From positions 1 through 27,157 of the forward strand of contig JBDHZU010000010.1 of NCBI GenBank assembly GCA_039812085.1: a stretch of 27,157 bases of DNA, given 5' to 3'. A program made the translations under genes and the position numbers. Under the pieces are notes generated by a model. That model made no database searches and was not told where the DNA came from. It saw nothing but the letters and a program-made list of their open reading frames with translations. The stretch comes from JBDHZU01 sp039812085. GTDB lineage: Bacteria > Actinomycetota > Actinomycetes > S36-B12 > UBA10799. Shown here in pieces: positions 1 to 5,948 of the stretch. The first letter of the stretch is position 1, and every line of letters starts with the position of its first letter.

Positions 1-1
1 G

Positions 2-790
2 TTGGTGCTTCCCGTCGGTGGTGCAGACGTTCCGATCATCATCTCTTTGTTGAACGCCTTCACCGGCTTGTCAGTGGCAGCCTCCGGTTACGTGCTCGGC
101 AACGTGCTGCTCATCGTTGCCGGAACGTTGGTGGGCGCGTCCGGAACGTTGCTCACCCGCGAAATGGCCACCGCGATGGGTCGCCCGCTGACCAACACCC
201 TGTTTGGCGCGTTCACTGCCAAGGCAGCCGTTGCCAGTGCAGGTGGTGGAGAGGATCGTCCCGTTCGCTCGGGTACGGCCGACGATGTCGCCATCATGCT
301 CGGCTACGCGAACAAGGTCATCATCGTTCCCGGCTATGGATTGGCTGTCGCCCAAGCGCAGCACACCATCCGCGAACTGGTGGATCTGCTGGGCGAGAAG
401 GGCATCGACGCCTCGTACGCGATTCACCCAGTGGCTGGCCGTATGCCTGGCCATATGAACGTTCTGTTGGCTGAGGCGAATGTTCCGTACGACCAGCTCA
501 AAGAGATGGATGAGATTAATCCAGAGTTTGCTTCCACTGATGTCGTGTTGGTGGTGGGCGCGAATGACGTGGTGAACCCGGCGGCCAAGACTGATCCGTC
601 GGCTCCGATCTATGGCATGCCCATCTTGGATGTCGCAGCCGCTAACCAAGTGGTGTTCCTCAAGCGTTCGATGCGGCCAGGCTTCGCGGGAATCGAGAAT
701 GAGCTGTTGTTCGACCCCAAGACCACGCTGCTCTTTGGTGACGCAAAAGACTCTTTGACCAAGGTCGTTACTGCAGTTAAGAACCTGTAG
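2..790 (+). CDS. pntB: NAD(P) transhydrogenase subunit beta, C-terminal part (5' truncated by window edge)
   Basis: This is the C-terminal 262 residues of the beta subunit of proton-translocating NAD(P)+ transhydrogenase, a membrane enzyme that transfers hydride between NADH and NADP+ using the proton gradient. The visible part starts in the membrane domain with the family motif GGADVPIIISLLNAFTG and one or two more hydrophobic helices. It then enters the soluble NADP(H)-binding domain III, with VIIVPGYGLAVAQAQ (a Rossmann-type GYGxA loop), HPVAGRMPGHMNVLLAEA, VVLVVGANDVVNPAA and KRSMRPGFAGIENELLF, all characteristic of PntB. The reading frame is open to the left edge, so the TTG at position 2 is not a real start. 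The gene ends with TAG and is followed by a 76-bp gap before the next co-directional gene. Identification is from recognised family motifs and is very secure. Confidence 0.95.
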   Translation: MVLPVGGADVPIIISLLNAFTGLSVAASGYVLGNVLLIVAGTLVGASGTLLTREMATAMGRPLTNTLFGAFTAKAAVASAGGGEDRPVRSGTADDVAIMLGYANKVIIVPGYGLAVAQAQHTIRELVDLLGEKGIDASYAIHPVAGRMPGHMNVLLAEANVPYDQLKEMDEINPEFASTDVVLVVGANDVVNPAAKTDPSAPIYGMPILDVAAANQVVFLKRSMRPGFAGIENELLFDPKTTLLFGDAKDSLTKVVTAVKNL

Positions 791-866
791 GCGATCCTGG
801 GTTTCGCTCGCGGACAATTCCTGCCAAGGTAGGCATCGGCAACGCGAGGACGAGACTGGGGGATCG

Positions 867-1343
867 ATGGACGCTGAGAACGTCGACTTTGTCATCGCCG
901 CTTGGCAAGACGGTGGCGTGTGGAACGTGGAGTCGCTTCCCGCCCGGACTGCTCAATCCGTGGATGCGGCATTGCAGGCACTAGCTGCCCACCCGGCAGA
1001 TGCCGCCGTGTTGGGAATGTTGTCGATTACCGATGACTACTTCATCGTGATCCGGACCCAAGCAGGCCAACACCGATTCTTGCTGTCTGACGGTGGCGCT
1101 GCACTGGAAGATGACCTCGCAGAGCAGATCGTTGAGCGCCTTGAGCTGGATGTCGAGGATGTCGAGGAATTGGTTCCGGTCGGAGACCTATCCATCGTGG
1201 CTGACTTCGGAATGTCGGCCACCGAACTATCCACGCTGGCTGCCGACGATGAGATGTTCCCGGACGAGATCCTCAGTGCGATTGCTCAACGGATCGGCTT
1301 CGGTGATCAGTTCGACAGTTCGATTGAGTCAACAGACGCGTGA
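867..1343 (+). CDS. tRNA adenosine deaminase-associated protein
   Basis: A 158-aa acidic soluble protein (for example the stretch LELDVEDVEELVPVGDLSIVADFG) with no signal peptide or membrane segment. It matches the actinobacterial family annotated as 'tRNA adenosine deaminase-associated protein', which is defined largely by its position immediately upstream of tadA. That is the arrangement here: its TGA stop overlaps the GTG start of tadA by 4 bp, which implies translational coupling. The ATG at 867 is preceded by a G-rich ribosome binding site (TGGGGGA, 857-863). Its biochemical role is not established. A part in tRNA-A34 deamination or TadA stability is only inferred from the linkage. Confidence 0.85.
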   Translation: MDAENVDFVIAAWQDGGVWNVESLPARTAQSVDAALQALAAHPADAAVLGMLSITDDYFIVIRTQAGQHRFLLSDGGAALEDDLAEQIVERLELDVEDVEELVPVGDLSIVADFGMSATELSTLAADDEMFPDEILSAIAQRIGFGDQFDSSIESTDA

Positions 1344-1828
1344 GCCAACGATCCGAGGCCGTGCCGGATGCCCGCCAGCGGACCTGGGAACCGGCTATGC
1401 GTCAGGCGCTGGAGGCAGCGAAAGCCTGTGCGGCAACGGATGACGTACCCGTCGGTGCCGTTGTTTTAGACCCCGACGGTGACATCATCGGGCAGGCCGG
1501 GAACCGTCGAGAGGCAGACGCGGACCCCACTGCTCATGCTGAGGTGTTGGCCATTCGGCAGGCCGCCGAACATACCGGGGACTGGAAGCTCGAAGGCTGC
1601 ACCTTGGTGGTCACGCTCGAACCGTGTGTGATGTGTGCCGGTGCAATTGTCTTGTCCCGAATCCCCTTACTCGTGTTTGGCGCTTTTGACGAGAAGGCTG
1701 GCGCTGTCGGCAGCCTGTGGGATCTTCCTCGGGACCGACGGTTGAATCATCGCCCTGAGGTCATCAGTGGTGTGCTGGCTGACGAATGCGCCAGTCTGCT
1801 CACTGACTTCTTTGCTGAAATGCGTTAG
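1340..1828 (+). CDS. tadA: tRNA-specific adenosine(34) deaminase TadA
   Basis: A 162-aa zinc-dependent deaminase that converts A34 to inosine in the tRNA-Arg(ACG) anticodon. The cytidine/deoxycytidylate deaminase fold is shown by HAE at residues 66-68 (zinc ligand His and proton-shuttle Glu) and PCVMC at 95-99 (the two zinc-ligand cysteines). Also present are DVPVGAVV near residue 35 and the substrate-loop sequence GAFDEKAGAVGS near 114-125. The GTG start overlaps the TGA of the upstream gene (GTGA), so the two are probably co-translated. The first 13 or so residues are a non-conserved extension and a later start cannot be excluded. The TAG stop overlaps the TAA stop of the convergent protease gene by 4 bp, leaving no space for a terminator. 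Confidence 0.93.
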   Translation: MSQRSEAVPDARQRTWEPAMRQALEAAKACAATDDVPVGAVVLDPDGDIIGQAGNRREADADPTAHAEVLAIRQAAEHTGDWKLEGCTLVVTLEPCVMCAGAIVLSRIPLLVFGAFDEKAGAVGSLWDLPRDRRLNHRPEVISGVLADECASLLTDFFAEMR

Positions 1829-2949
1829 CAGCGCCCGCCGTTGAGGCGGAGCTTGAAGCTGAGCAGGGTCTTTGCTGTCGTCCGAACTTTTACTGTCGCG
1901 CACGACTTCTTCTGTGAGGTTGCGTGAAGACGAATGGTGCGAGTCGATTGGGCGGCGACATTCCCGCTTCGAGAACTCACCTTCACCTTGGCCGGTCCAG
2001 TGATCACATAAGGCGCTGAACGCTCACCAGAGTTCTTGACGTGTAAAACCAGCGAAGAAGTCTTAGTCGCGCGGCATTTACTCGTCGAGCACGGCTTATT
2101 GGCCGAGAGTTTGGCGGGTCCAGCGCGGTACACCGTGTTTGCGGCCAGCCCGGTAGTTTTGGTGATCCAACTGCTGTTCGCCGAGACCCGGGTGTAGATA
2201 CCGGGATAGTTTGCCCGGGCGCAGCCAATGCCGGTACTGACTACACCAACGAGGCGAGTCCCCCAGTTCAGTGGGCCGCCCGAATCCCCCTGGCACGAGT
2301 CTTTACCGCCCACAATTACCCCGGCGCATAACTGTTGCGCCGAGTTGAAGTCTTCGTACTTGCCGCATTTATTAGTTGTTCCGGCGAGGTCTTTGACTGT
2401 GACTGTCTTAAGCACGTCGGAAACCTGCCCGTTCTCTTCAGTGAGCCCGAATCCCAGCACTGCCAGCGACGCCCCGATTGGCGAGTCAGTGGACGCATTG
2501 GCGAAGGGAAGCGCAGTTGTGGTGATCACTGATGGCGTGTACATCAACGCGATGTCGTGGGTTGACGCATCTGCGTTGTAACTCGAGTGCGTCTTGAGCA
2601 CAGTTGCGTGCAGCTCACGGCTAGTGGGCGCCGACGGGTCTTGCAGCTTCGCTGGGTTGGGGTAAACCCGCCAATCTGAGGCCCGCGTTCCTACTACACA
2701 GTGGGCTGCAGTGACGATCCAATGAGGGCTGATTGCGGTGCCTCCGCAGAGAACGAAAGCACCATTGACAGGTCGACTGATTTGCACGAACCACCCAGTG
2801 GCTGCACGTACTGCGTTTGTTCCCCCCACGATTCGACTGGTGGGGACAGCGGTTTCGGCAGGAGTCGTTGAGGCGATGGCCGGTGACGTCGGCATGATGA
2901 GCGCCAAACCGGGAATCGCCGCTACTCCGATGAGCCAATTCCGCCTCAT
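1825..2949 (-). CDS. Secreted trypsin-like serine protease (S1 family) with C-terminal Cys-containing domain, copy 1
   Basis: A 374-aa exported S1A peptidase. A signal peptide spans about residues 1-27 (RRNW, hydrophobic core, AIAS). A propeptide ends at the zymogen-type activation site SR39-IVGG. The catalytic triad is complete: His83 in TAAHC, Asp132 in HDIAL, Ser223 in GDSGGP. Asp217, six residues before the Ser (DSCQGDSGG), corresponds to chymotrypsin Asp189 and predicts cleavage after Arg/Lys. After the protease domain (to about 268) comes a domain of about 100 residues that is Ser/Lys/Arg-rich with four Cys and a beta-strand-like pattern, ending LRLNGGRC. The neighbouring gene encodes a paralogue with the same layout, so this is a tandem duplication. 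No strong Shine-Dalgarno is seen before the ATG. The substrate is unknown; an extracellular degradative role is inferred. Confidence 0.92.
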   Translation of the reverse strand: MRRNWLIGVAAIPGLALIMPTSPAIASTTPAETAVPTSRIVGGTNAVRAATGWFVQISRPVNGAFVLCGGTAISPHWIVTAAHCVVGTRASDWRVYPNPAKLQDPSAPTSRELHATVLKTHSSYNADASTHDIALMYTPSVITTTALPFANASTDSPIGASLAVLGFGLTEENGQVSDVLKTVTVKDLAGTTNKCGKYEDFNSAQQLCAGVIVGGKDSCQGDSGGPLNWGTRLVGVVSTGIGCARANYPGIYTRVSANSSWITKTTGLAANTVYRAGPAKLSANKPCSTSKCRATKTSSLVLHVKNSGERSAPYVITGPAKVKVSSRSGNVAAQSTRTIRLHATSQKKSCATVKVRTTAKTLLSFKLRLNGGRC

Positions 2950-3045
2950 CCATATGGCTTCGGCGGATTCCGGCAGATGCGTGATCCCCGGTCACCCGTT
3001 TGCCAGGCAGGGAAATTCTCAGACGAGGCCCGCTATTACGTGCAG

Positions 3046-4218
3046 TTAGCAGCCTTTTGCGCCGTTGAGAGCAAGGTGCTTATTGAAGGTGTAGCCCTTA
3101 GGGCCAGTGAACTTCAGGACCACGCACTTCTTGGCTTTGGTCTTGGCCTTAACGGTCACCACAGTGCTGCGTCCAGCCTTCAAGGTTCCACGAGTTTTAC
3201 TGAGGTGAACTGCCTTGGCGTTATCGCCAGTGGCCTGCACCTTGTAGGAACCTTTGGCGCTGGACTTGTTCTTCACGGTGATGTGGAGGGCTTTTTTCTT
3301 GGTCACGATGCAGGTGGATTTCTTGGTGACACAACAAGTGGCAGACAAGGTCTTGCCGACGACGATGTTGTTCACCCACGTCGCGTAGGTCGATACCCGC
3401 GTATAGATGCCGGGGTAATTCGCCAGTGCGCATCCGTATCCCTGGCTCACCACTCCGACAAGTCGGGCGCTTGAACCTGTTCCCTGAACAAGTGGACCAC
3501 CAGAGTCTCCTTGGCAGGCATCTGTTCCACCGTCAGCCAGGCCAGCACACAGCATTTCTGCCTTGCTGTAGTTATTGCTGGGGTATTTGCCGCAGGTTTT
3601 GCCGGACGGCCCGGTCAAGTCTTTGACCGTTCCAACCTGGAGGCGGTAGGCGATTGAATCAGGGTTACCTGCTTGCGTCTCCCCGAATCCGTAGACGTTC
3701 AGAGTTGCGCCCTTGGCCGGCTTGGCCTTGTTCGCATTGAGCTTGAGGTAAGTCTTGGTGTTGAAGGCAGTCGTCACATGCAGCAGCGCGATGTCGTTGC
3801 GTTGCGTCTTGGTCGAGTACTTGGGGTTGACCACGATCTTGTCGAGCAGGTACTGCTTGCCGCTGCCGAATGCACTGGGGTTCACCTGTAGGTAGCTGCC
3901 GCCTTTGCCGACCTTCGCGGCAACCTTTGGGGAGTTCGCCTCCGTCACGCAATGGGCGGCGGTTACTGCCCAATGGGACGACACGATGCTGGCGCCACAG
4001 ATGTAGGAGACGTCATCGACAACCGGTGTGAACTGGGCGAACCAACCAGTAGTGGCGCGGTTAGCTGTGTGACCACCAACGACTCGATTGGTGGGCGTTG
4101 GATTGACGACATTCAGCTTCGGAAGGTCGGTTGATGCCTGCGCGCTGACGGCAGTGAATCCGGAAAGCCCCAGGGTGACGGCCAGTGCCGCGAACAAAGT
4201 GACGCGTAGTCGCGACAT
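3046..4218 (-). CDS. Secreted trypsin-like serine protease (S1 family) with C-terminal Cys-containing domain, copy 2
   Basis: A 390-aa paralogue of the adjacent protease, lying 96 bp upstream of it in the same direction. I place the start at the ATG at 4218 because the signal peptide (MSRLRV, then a hydrophobic core, SAQAS) begins there. The longer frame to 4278 adds 20 non-signal residues. An in-frame GTG four codons upstream is too close to the GGGAGG at about 4232-4237 to use it. Activation site NR45-VVGG, His89 in TAAHC, Asp142 in NDIAL, Ser239 in GDSGGP and S1-pocket Asp233 (DACQGDSGG) are all present, so it should be active with trypsin-like specificity. The C-terminal ~100 residues are very Lys-rich and end LALNGAKGC. 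Both paralogues share Cys near the start of this domain, a KxCxxxK pattern, and a terminal Cys, suggesting a disulfide-stabilised beta sandwich. Confidence 0.93.
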   Translation of the reverse strand: MSRLRVTLFAALAVTLGLSGFTAVSAQASTDLPKLNVVNPTPTNRVVGGHTANRATTGWFAQFTPVVDDVSYICGASIVSSHWAVTAAHCVTEANSPKVAAKVGKGGSYLQVNPSAFGSGKQYLLDKIVVNPKYSTKTQRNDIALLHVTTAFNTKTYLKLNANKAKPAKGATLNVYGFGETQAGNPDSIAYRLQVGTVKDLTGPSGKTCGKYPSNNYSKAEMLCAGLADGGTDACQGDSGGPLVQGTGSSARLVGVVSQGYGCALANYPGIYTRVSTYATWVNNIVVGKTLSATCCVTKKSTCIVTKKKALHITVKNKSSAKGSYKVQATGDNAKAVHLSKTRGTLKAGRSTVVTVKAKTKAKKCVVLKFTGPKGYTFNKHLALNGAKGC

Positions 4219-4355
4219 GGTTGAGTTCACGCCTCCCAGCCTATGTGCCCGAGTAGGCCCAAGGTGTTCAACTTGCACAGTGAAAGTGCTCTGGATGTTA
4301 AGTCCAGGACTTTGTGCCTTTTTGACGTTTGGAAGCCTCGTGGCGTTCCGCCCGG

Positions 4356-5294
4356 TTAGCGAGCGTTAGCGGCGGCTTTCTCCTGACCCTTTTCCACCAT
4401 CCAGTCGGTCAGGTTGGTGAACGTCTCCGTATGTTGCGTTGGTAGCTCGTGAGTCTTGCTGTAGCGGTAGAGAACCGCGTTGAGCGCTGCACTAAATACC
4501 GACAACACACAGGCGAGCAGCCCACCCAGCAGAAGCCCGATAACGATCATGCTTACCCCGAGTGCTGAGTTAGTTGCGGTCGCGTACACCCCACCGATCA
4601 CAAGGGCGATCACGGCGAGCGTCGTGAGAATTGCCCAGATTCCGAACCGCGCACCGGAACGCGCCAAGGTTCCAAAGACCGCGCGCACGATCCGCACCGA
4701 TTCTTTGAGCGCCTCAATTGGGCCCATATCTGTCGTCACGATGATCGGGACGACGAAGAAGCTGGCGACAGCCCACGCTGCCCCACCGACGAGACGAACC
4801 AATATTCCGAGCAAAGCCACGATGCCATTGCTTGAGCTCTCTGCCGCATCACCAATGAGCCGGAGAATCACACCGACGGTTGCTGACACGGCTGACCAAG
4901 CCAAGATCTGCTTCAGCTTGCTGCGAGCTTGAGACAGGCACCACCCCAGCGTTGGTTTCTGTCCATCCATGATGGCGTTGACGCCAAAGACGATCGCGAC
5001 CTGGAAGTAGATCGCCACTGCCGTTGCGACGAATAACGAGATCCACAGTGCGATCACAGTGACCACCCAGCGAGCACCCTGGTTGTCGGTCGCGTTGAAG
5101 ATTCCCACTTCACCCAAGCCCAGTGGAATCCACACGAGCAACATCGCGATGAAGGCACTGATGCCAGACAACACTGGCAAGAGCAACAGTTTGGGCTGCT
5201 CGGACAACAACGCACGAATAGCGGCAAGAACCTCTTTGCCCTTCGGGCGCTTAGCCGGTCCGCTGGGAGCTGGCTGCAGTTGTGAGTCCGACAT
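4356..5294 (-). CDS. Multi-pass integral membrane protein, DUF6159-like
   Basis: A 312-aa membrane protein. The N-terminal ~45 residues are cytoplasmic and Pro/Lys-rich. They are followed by about six hydrophobic segments beginning with LLLLPVLSGISAFIAMLLV, with an amphipathic stretch (TTDMGPIEALKESVRIVR) before the last membrane pair. The LLLLPVLSGI opening and the ALKESVRIVRxxFG element resemble the DUF6159 group of bacterial membrane proteins, whose function is unknown; this is motif memory and only moderately sure. The ATG at 5294 is chosen because a perfect AGGAGG (5300-5305) lies 5 nt upstream. An extended open frame to 5666 runs through the repeat array and into the tRNA gene and is not real. 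The ribosome binding site sits inside a short hairpin (separate entry). Confidence 0.75.
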   Translation of the reverse strand: MSDSQLQPAPSGPAKRPKGKEVLAAIRALLSEQPKLLLLPVLSGISAFIAMLLVWIPLGLGEVGIFNATDNQGARWVVTVIALWISLFVATAVAIYFQVAIVFGVNAIMDGQKPTLGWCLSQARSKLKQILAWSAVSATVGVILRLIGDAAESSSNGIVALLGILVRLVGGAAWAVASFFVVPIIVTTDMGPIEALKESVRIVRAVFGTLARSGARFGIWAILTTLAVIALVIGGVYATATNSALGVSMIVIGLLLGGLLACVLSVFSAALNAVLYRYSKTHELPTQHTETFTNLTDWMVEKGQEKAAANAR

Positions 5295-5299
5295 GGGAA

Positions 5300-5315
5300 C
5301 CTCCTGTGGCAGGAG
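5300..5315 (-). promoter_or_regulatory. Ribosome binding site held in a short hairpin before the membrane-protein gene
   Basis: Read on the minus strand, CTCCTG-CCA-CAGGAG forms a perfect 6-bp stem with a 3-nt loop (5301-5315). The 3' arm contains most of the AGGAGG Shine-Dalgarno (5300-5305) of the gene starting at 5294. If it folds in the mRNA the ribosome binding site would be partly masked. The pairing is visible; any regulatory effect is inference, since a 6-bp stem could simply be opened by ribosomes. Confidence 0.4.
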
Positions 5316-5485
5316 ATCTATCGTCCCGTGCGCGCGGTAATTGACGCAAAAGAAGTAGACATCTTGCGTGGCGGTGGGAGCCGTCGCGCTCGGGCTGGAC
5401 GCCCTCGCAAAACGCTCCTCCCAAATCGCGGTGGGAACCGTTCGTGGCCTACGGCCACTTCCTCCCAAATCCCCAGCACTGAAAA

Positions 5486-5522
5486 TGCTCAGGTAGGCAC
5501 CCTGCGGGCACCTACCTGAGCA
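5486..5522 (-). terminator. Terminator-like hairpin 2 of the tRNA-Ser(CGA) array
   Basis: A perfect 12-bp stem (5486-5497 with 5511-5522; plus-strand arm TGCTCAGGTAGG) encloses a loop reading CACCCTGCGGGCA on the plus strand. In the tRNA direction the stem is followed directly by TTTTCAGTGC, giving a short T-run. It lies immediately after a copy of the tRNA 3' tail. The stem sequence differs wholly from hairpin 1, but stem length, loop core (CACCC...GGGCA) and flanks (tail on one side, CAGTGC on the other) are the same. Confidence 0.6.
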
Positions 5523-5602
5523 TGGCGGTGGCGGTGGGAGCCGTCGCGCTCGGGCTGGACGCCCTCGCAAAACGCTCCTCCCAAATCCCGGCGGCACTGA
5601 AA

Positions 5603-5638
5603 GCAATAAATGGGCACCCTTGGGCACCCATTTATTGC
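5603..5638 (-). terminator. Terminator-like hairpin 1, directly after tRNA-Ser(CGA)
   Basis: A perfect 12-bp stem (5603-5614 with 5627-5638; plus-strand arm GCAATAAATGGG) with loop core CACCCTTGGGCA, starting 3 nt beyond the mature 3' end of the tRNA. Read in the tRNA direction it is followed by TTTCAGTGCC. By position and shape this is the probable intrinsic terminator of the tRNA transcript, though the T-run is short. Confidence 0.65.
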
Positions 5639-5641
5639 TGG

Positions 5642-5728
5642 CGGTGGCGGTGGGATTTGAACCCACGGAGGGCGTGAACCCTCACACGCTTTCGAGGCGT
5701 GCTCCTTCGGCCGCTCGGACACGCCACC
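5642..5728 (-). tRNA. tRNA-Ser (anticodon CGA)
   Basis: An 87-nt tRNA folds cleanly on the minus strand. Acceptor GGTGGCG (5722-5728) pairs with CGCCACC (5643-5649), with discriminator G at 5642. The D region reads TCCGAGCGGCCGAAGGA. The anticodon stem CACGC/GCGTG encloses CTCGAAA, giving anticodon CGA, which reads UCG. A long variable arm (AGGG..CCCT type) is typical of class II tRNA-Ser. The T arm is GTGGG-TTCAAAT-CCCAC. The 3' CCA is not encoded at the discriminator, where CCA follows two bases later. The gene is followed by the repeat array in the transcription direction. Confidence 0.96.
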
Positions 5729-5735
5729 GCAGAGA

Positions 5736-5741
5736 ACCTTA
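5736..5741 (-). promoter_or_regulatory. Candidate -10 element of tRNA-Ser(CGA)
   Basis: On the minus strand, CGCGTAAGGTTCTC lies directly before the tRNA (5732-5745), with TAAGGT as a -10 (TANNNT) placed 7 nt before the mature 5' end. The identical 14-mer precedes the SRP RNA at 20477-20490 in the same relation to its 5' end, which supports a stable-RNA promoter. A convincing -35 box is not visible at either site. Confidence 0.5.
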
Positions 5742-5817
5742 CGCGAGCTTTGGCACTTCGAGAGATGACGGGGTGAAAGCTCAAAAGGCCGTAGTCGTGG
5801 CGTTGGGCACATACACA

Positions 5818-5846
5818 TTGGCGTGATGGCGTTCGCCGCGTACAGT
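5818..5846 (+). promoter_or_regulatory. Candidate sigma70-type promoter of the DEAD-box helicase gene
   Basis: TTGGCG (5818-5823) and TACAGT (5841-5846) are separated by exactly 17 bp. Transcription would start around 5852-5854, giving a leader of about 95 nt that contains the hairpin at 5859-5907. It points at the helicase gene, away from the divergent tRNA. Prediction from sequence only. Confidence 0.5.
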
Positions 5847-5858
5847 TGAACAACAACG

Positions 5859-5907
5859 CCCCTGCACAGCCTCTCAACGAGAGACACATCGGCAGGGGTC
5901 TTTTCTT
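5859..5907 (+). terminator. Terminator/attenuator-like structure in the leader of the helicase gene
   Basis: CCCCTGC (5859-5865) pairs with GCAGGGG (5892-5898), enclosing an internal hairpin CTCTC-AAC-GAGAG. It is followed at once by TCTTTTCTT (899-907 of this block). It lies between the predicted promoter and the helicase start, about 40 bp before the ATG, so it would act within the helicase's own leader. No leader peptide or anti-terminator was evident to me. Confidence 0.5.
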
Positions 5908-5948
5908 GCCCTGAACTCAGCGGTGAGGTAACGCTTGAGGTGAGGGAA

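Larger units (their letters stand above)
5368..5655 (-). repeat. Array of tRNA-Ser tail fragments, hairpins and GATTYGGGAGGA modules downstream of tRNA-Ser(CGA)
   Basis: This fills the otherwise gene-free stretch 5295-5641. A 17-bp block TGGCGGTGGCGGTGGGA, the complement of the tRNA 3' end, occurs at 5639-5655 (in the tRNA) and again at 5523-5539. A 60-bp block is exactly repeated at 5368-5427 and 5528-5587. In the tRNA direction the order is: tRNA tail, hairpin (5603-5638), module (5587-5536), tail copy, hairpin (5486-5522), module (5471-5433), module (5427-5376). Each module reads GATTTGGGAGGA, a variable internal part, then RACGGYTCCCACCGC. The conserved ends can pair (GGGA with TCCC). The middle module contains its own hairpin, GTGGCC-GTA-GGCCAC. 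No open reading frame accounts for it. Confidence 0.85.

Noticed and set aside
71..895. 274-aa frame antisense to pntB
   Set aside because: Shadow of the PntB coding frame; no recognisable protein features.
5295..5666. N-terminal extension of the membrane-protein frame through the repeat array
   Set aside because: It runs through the hairpins and into tRNA-Ser, has biased low-complexity sequence, and the ATG at 5294 has a perfect ribosome binding site.
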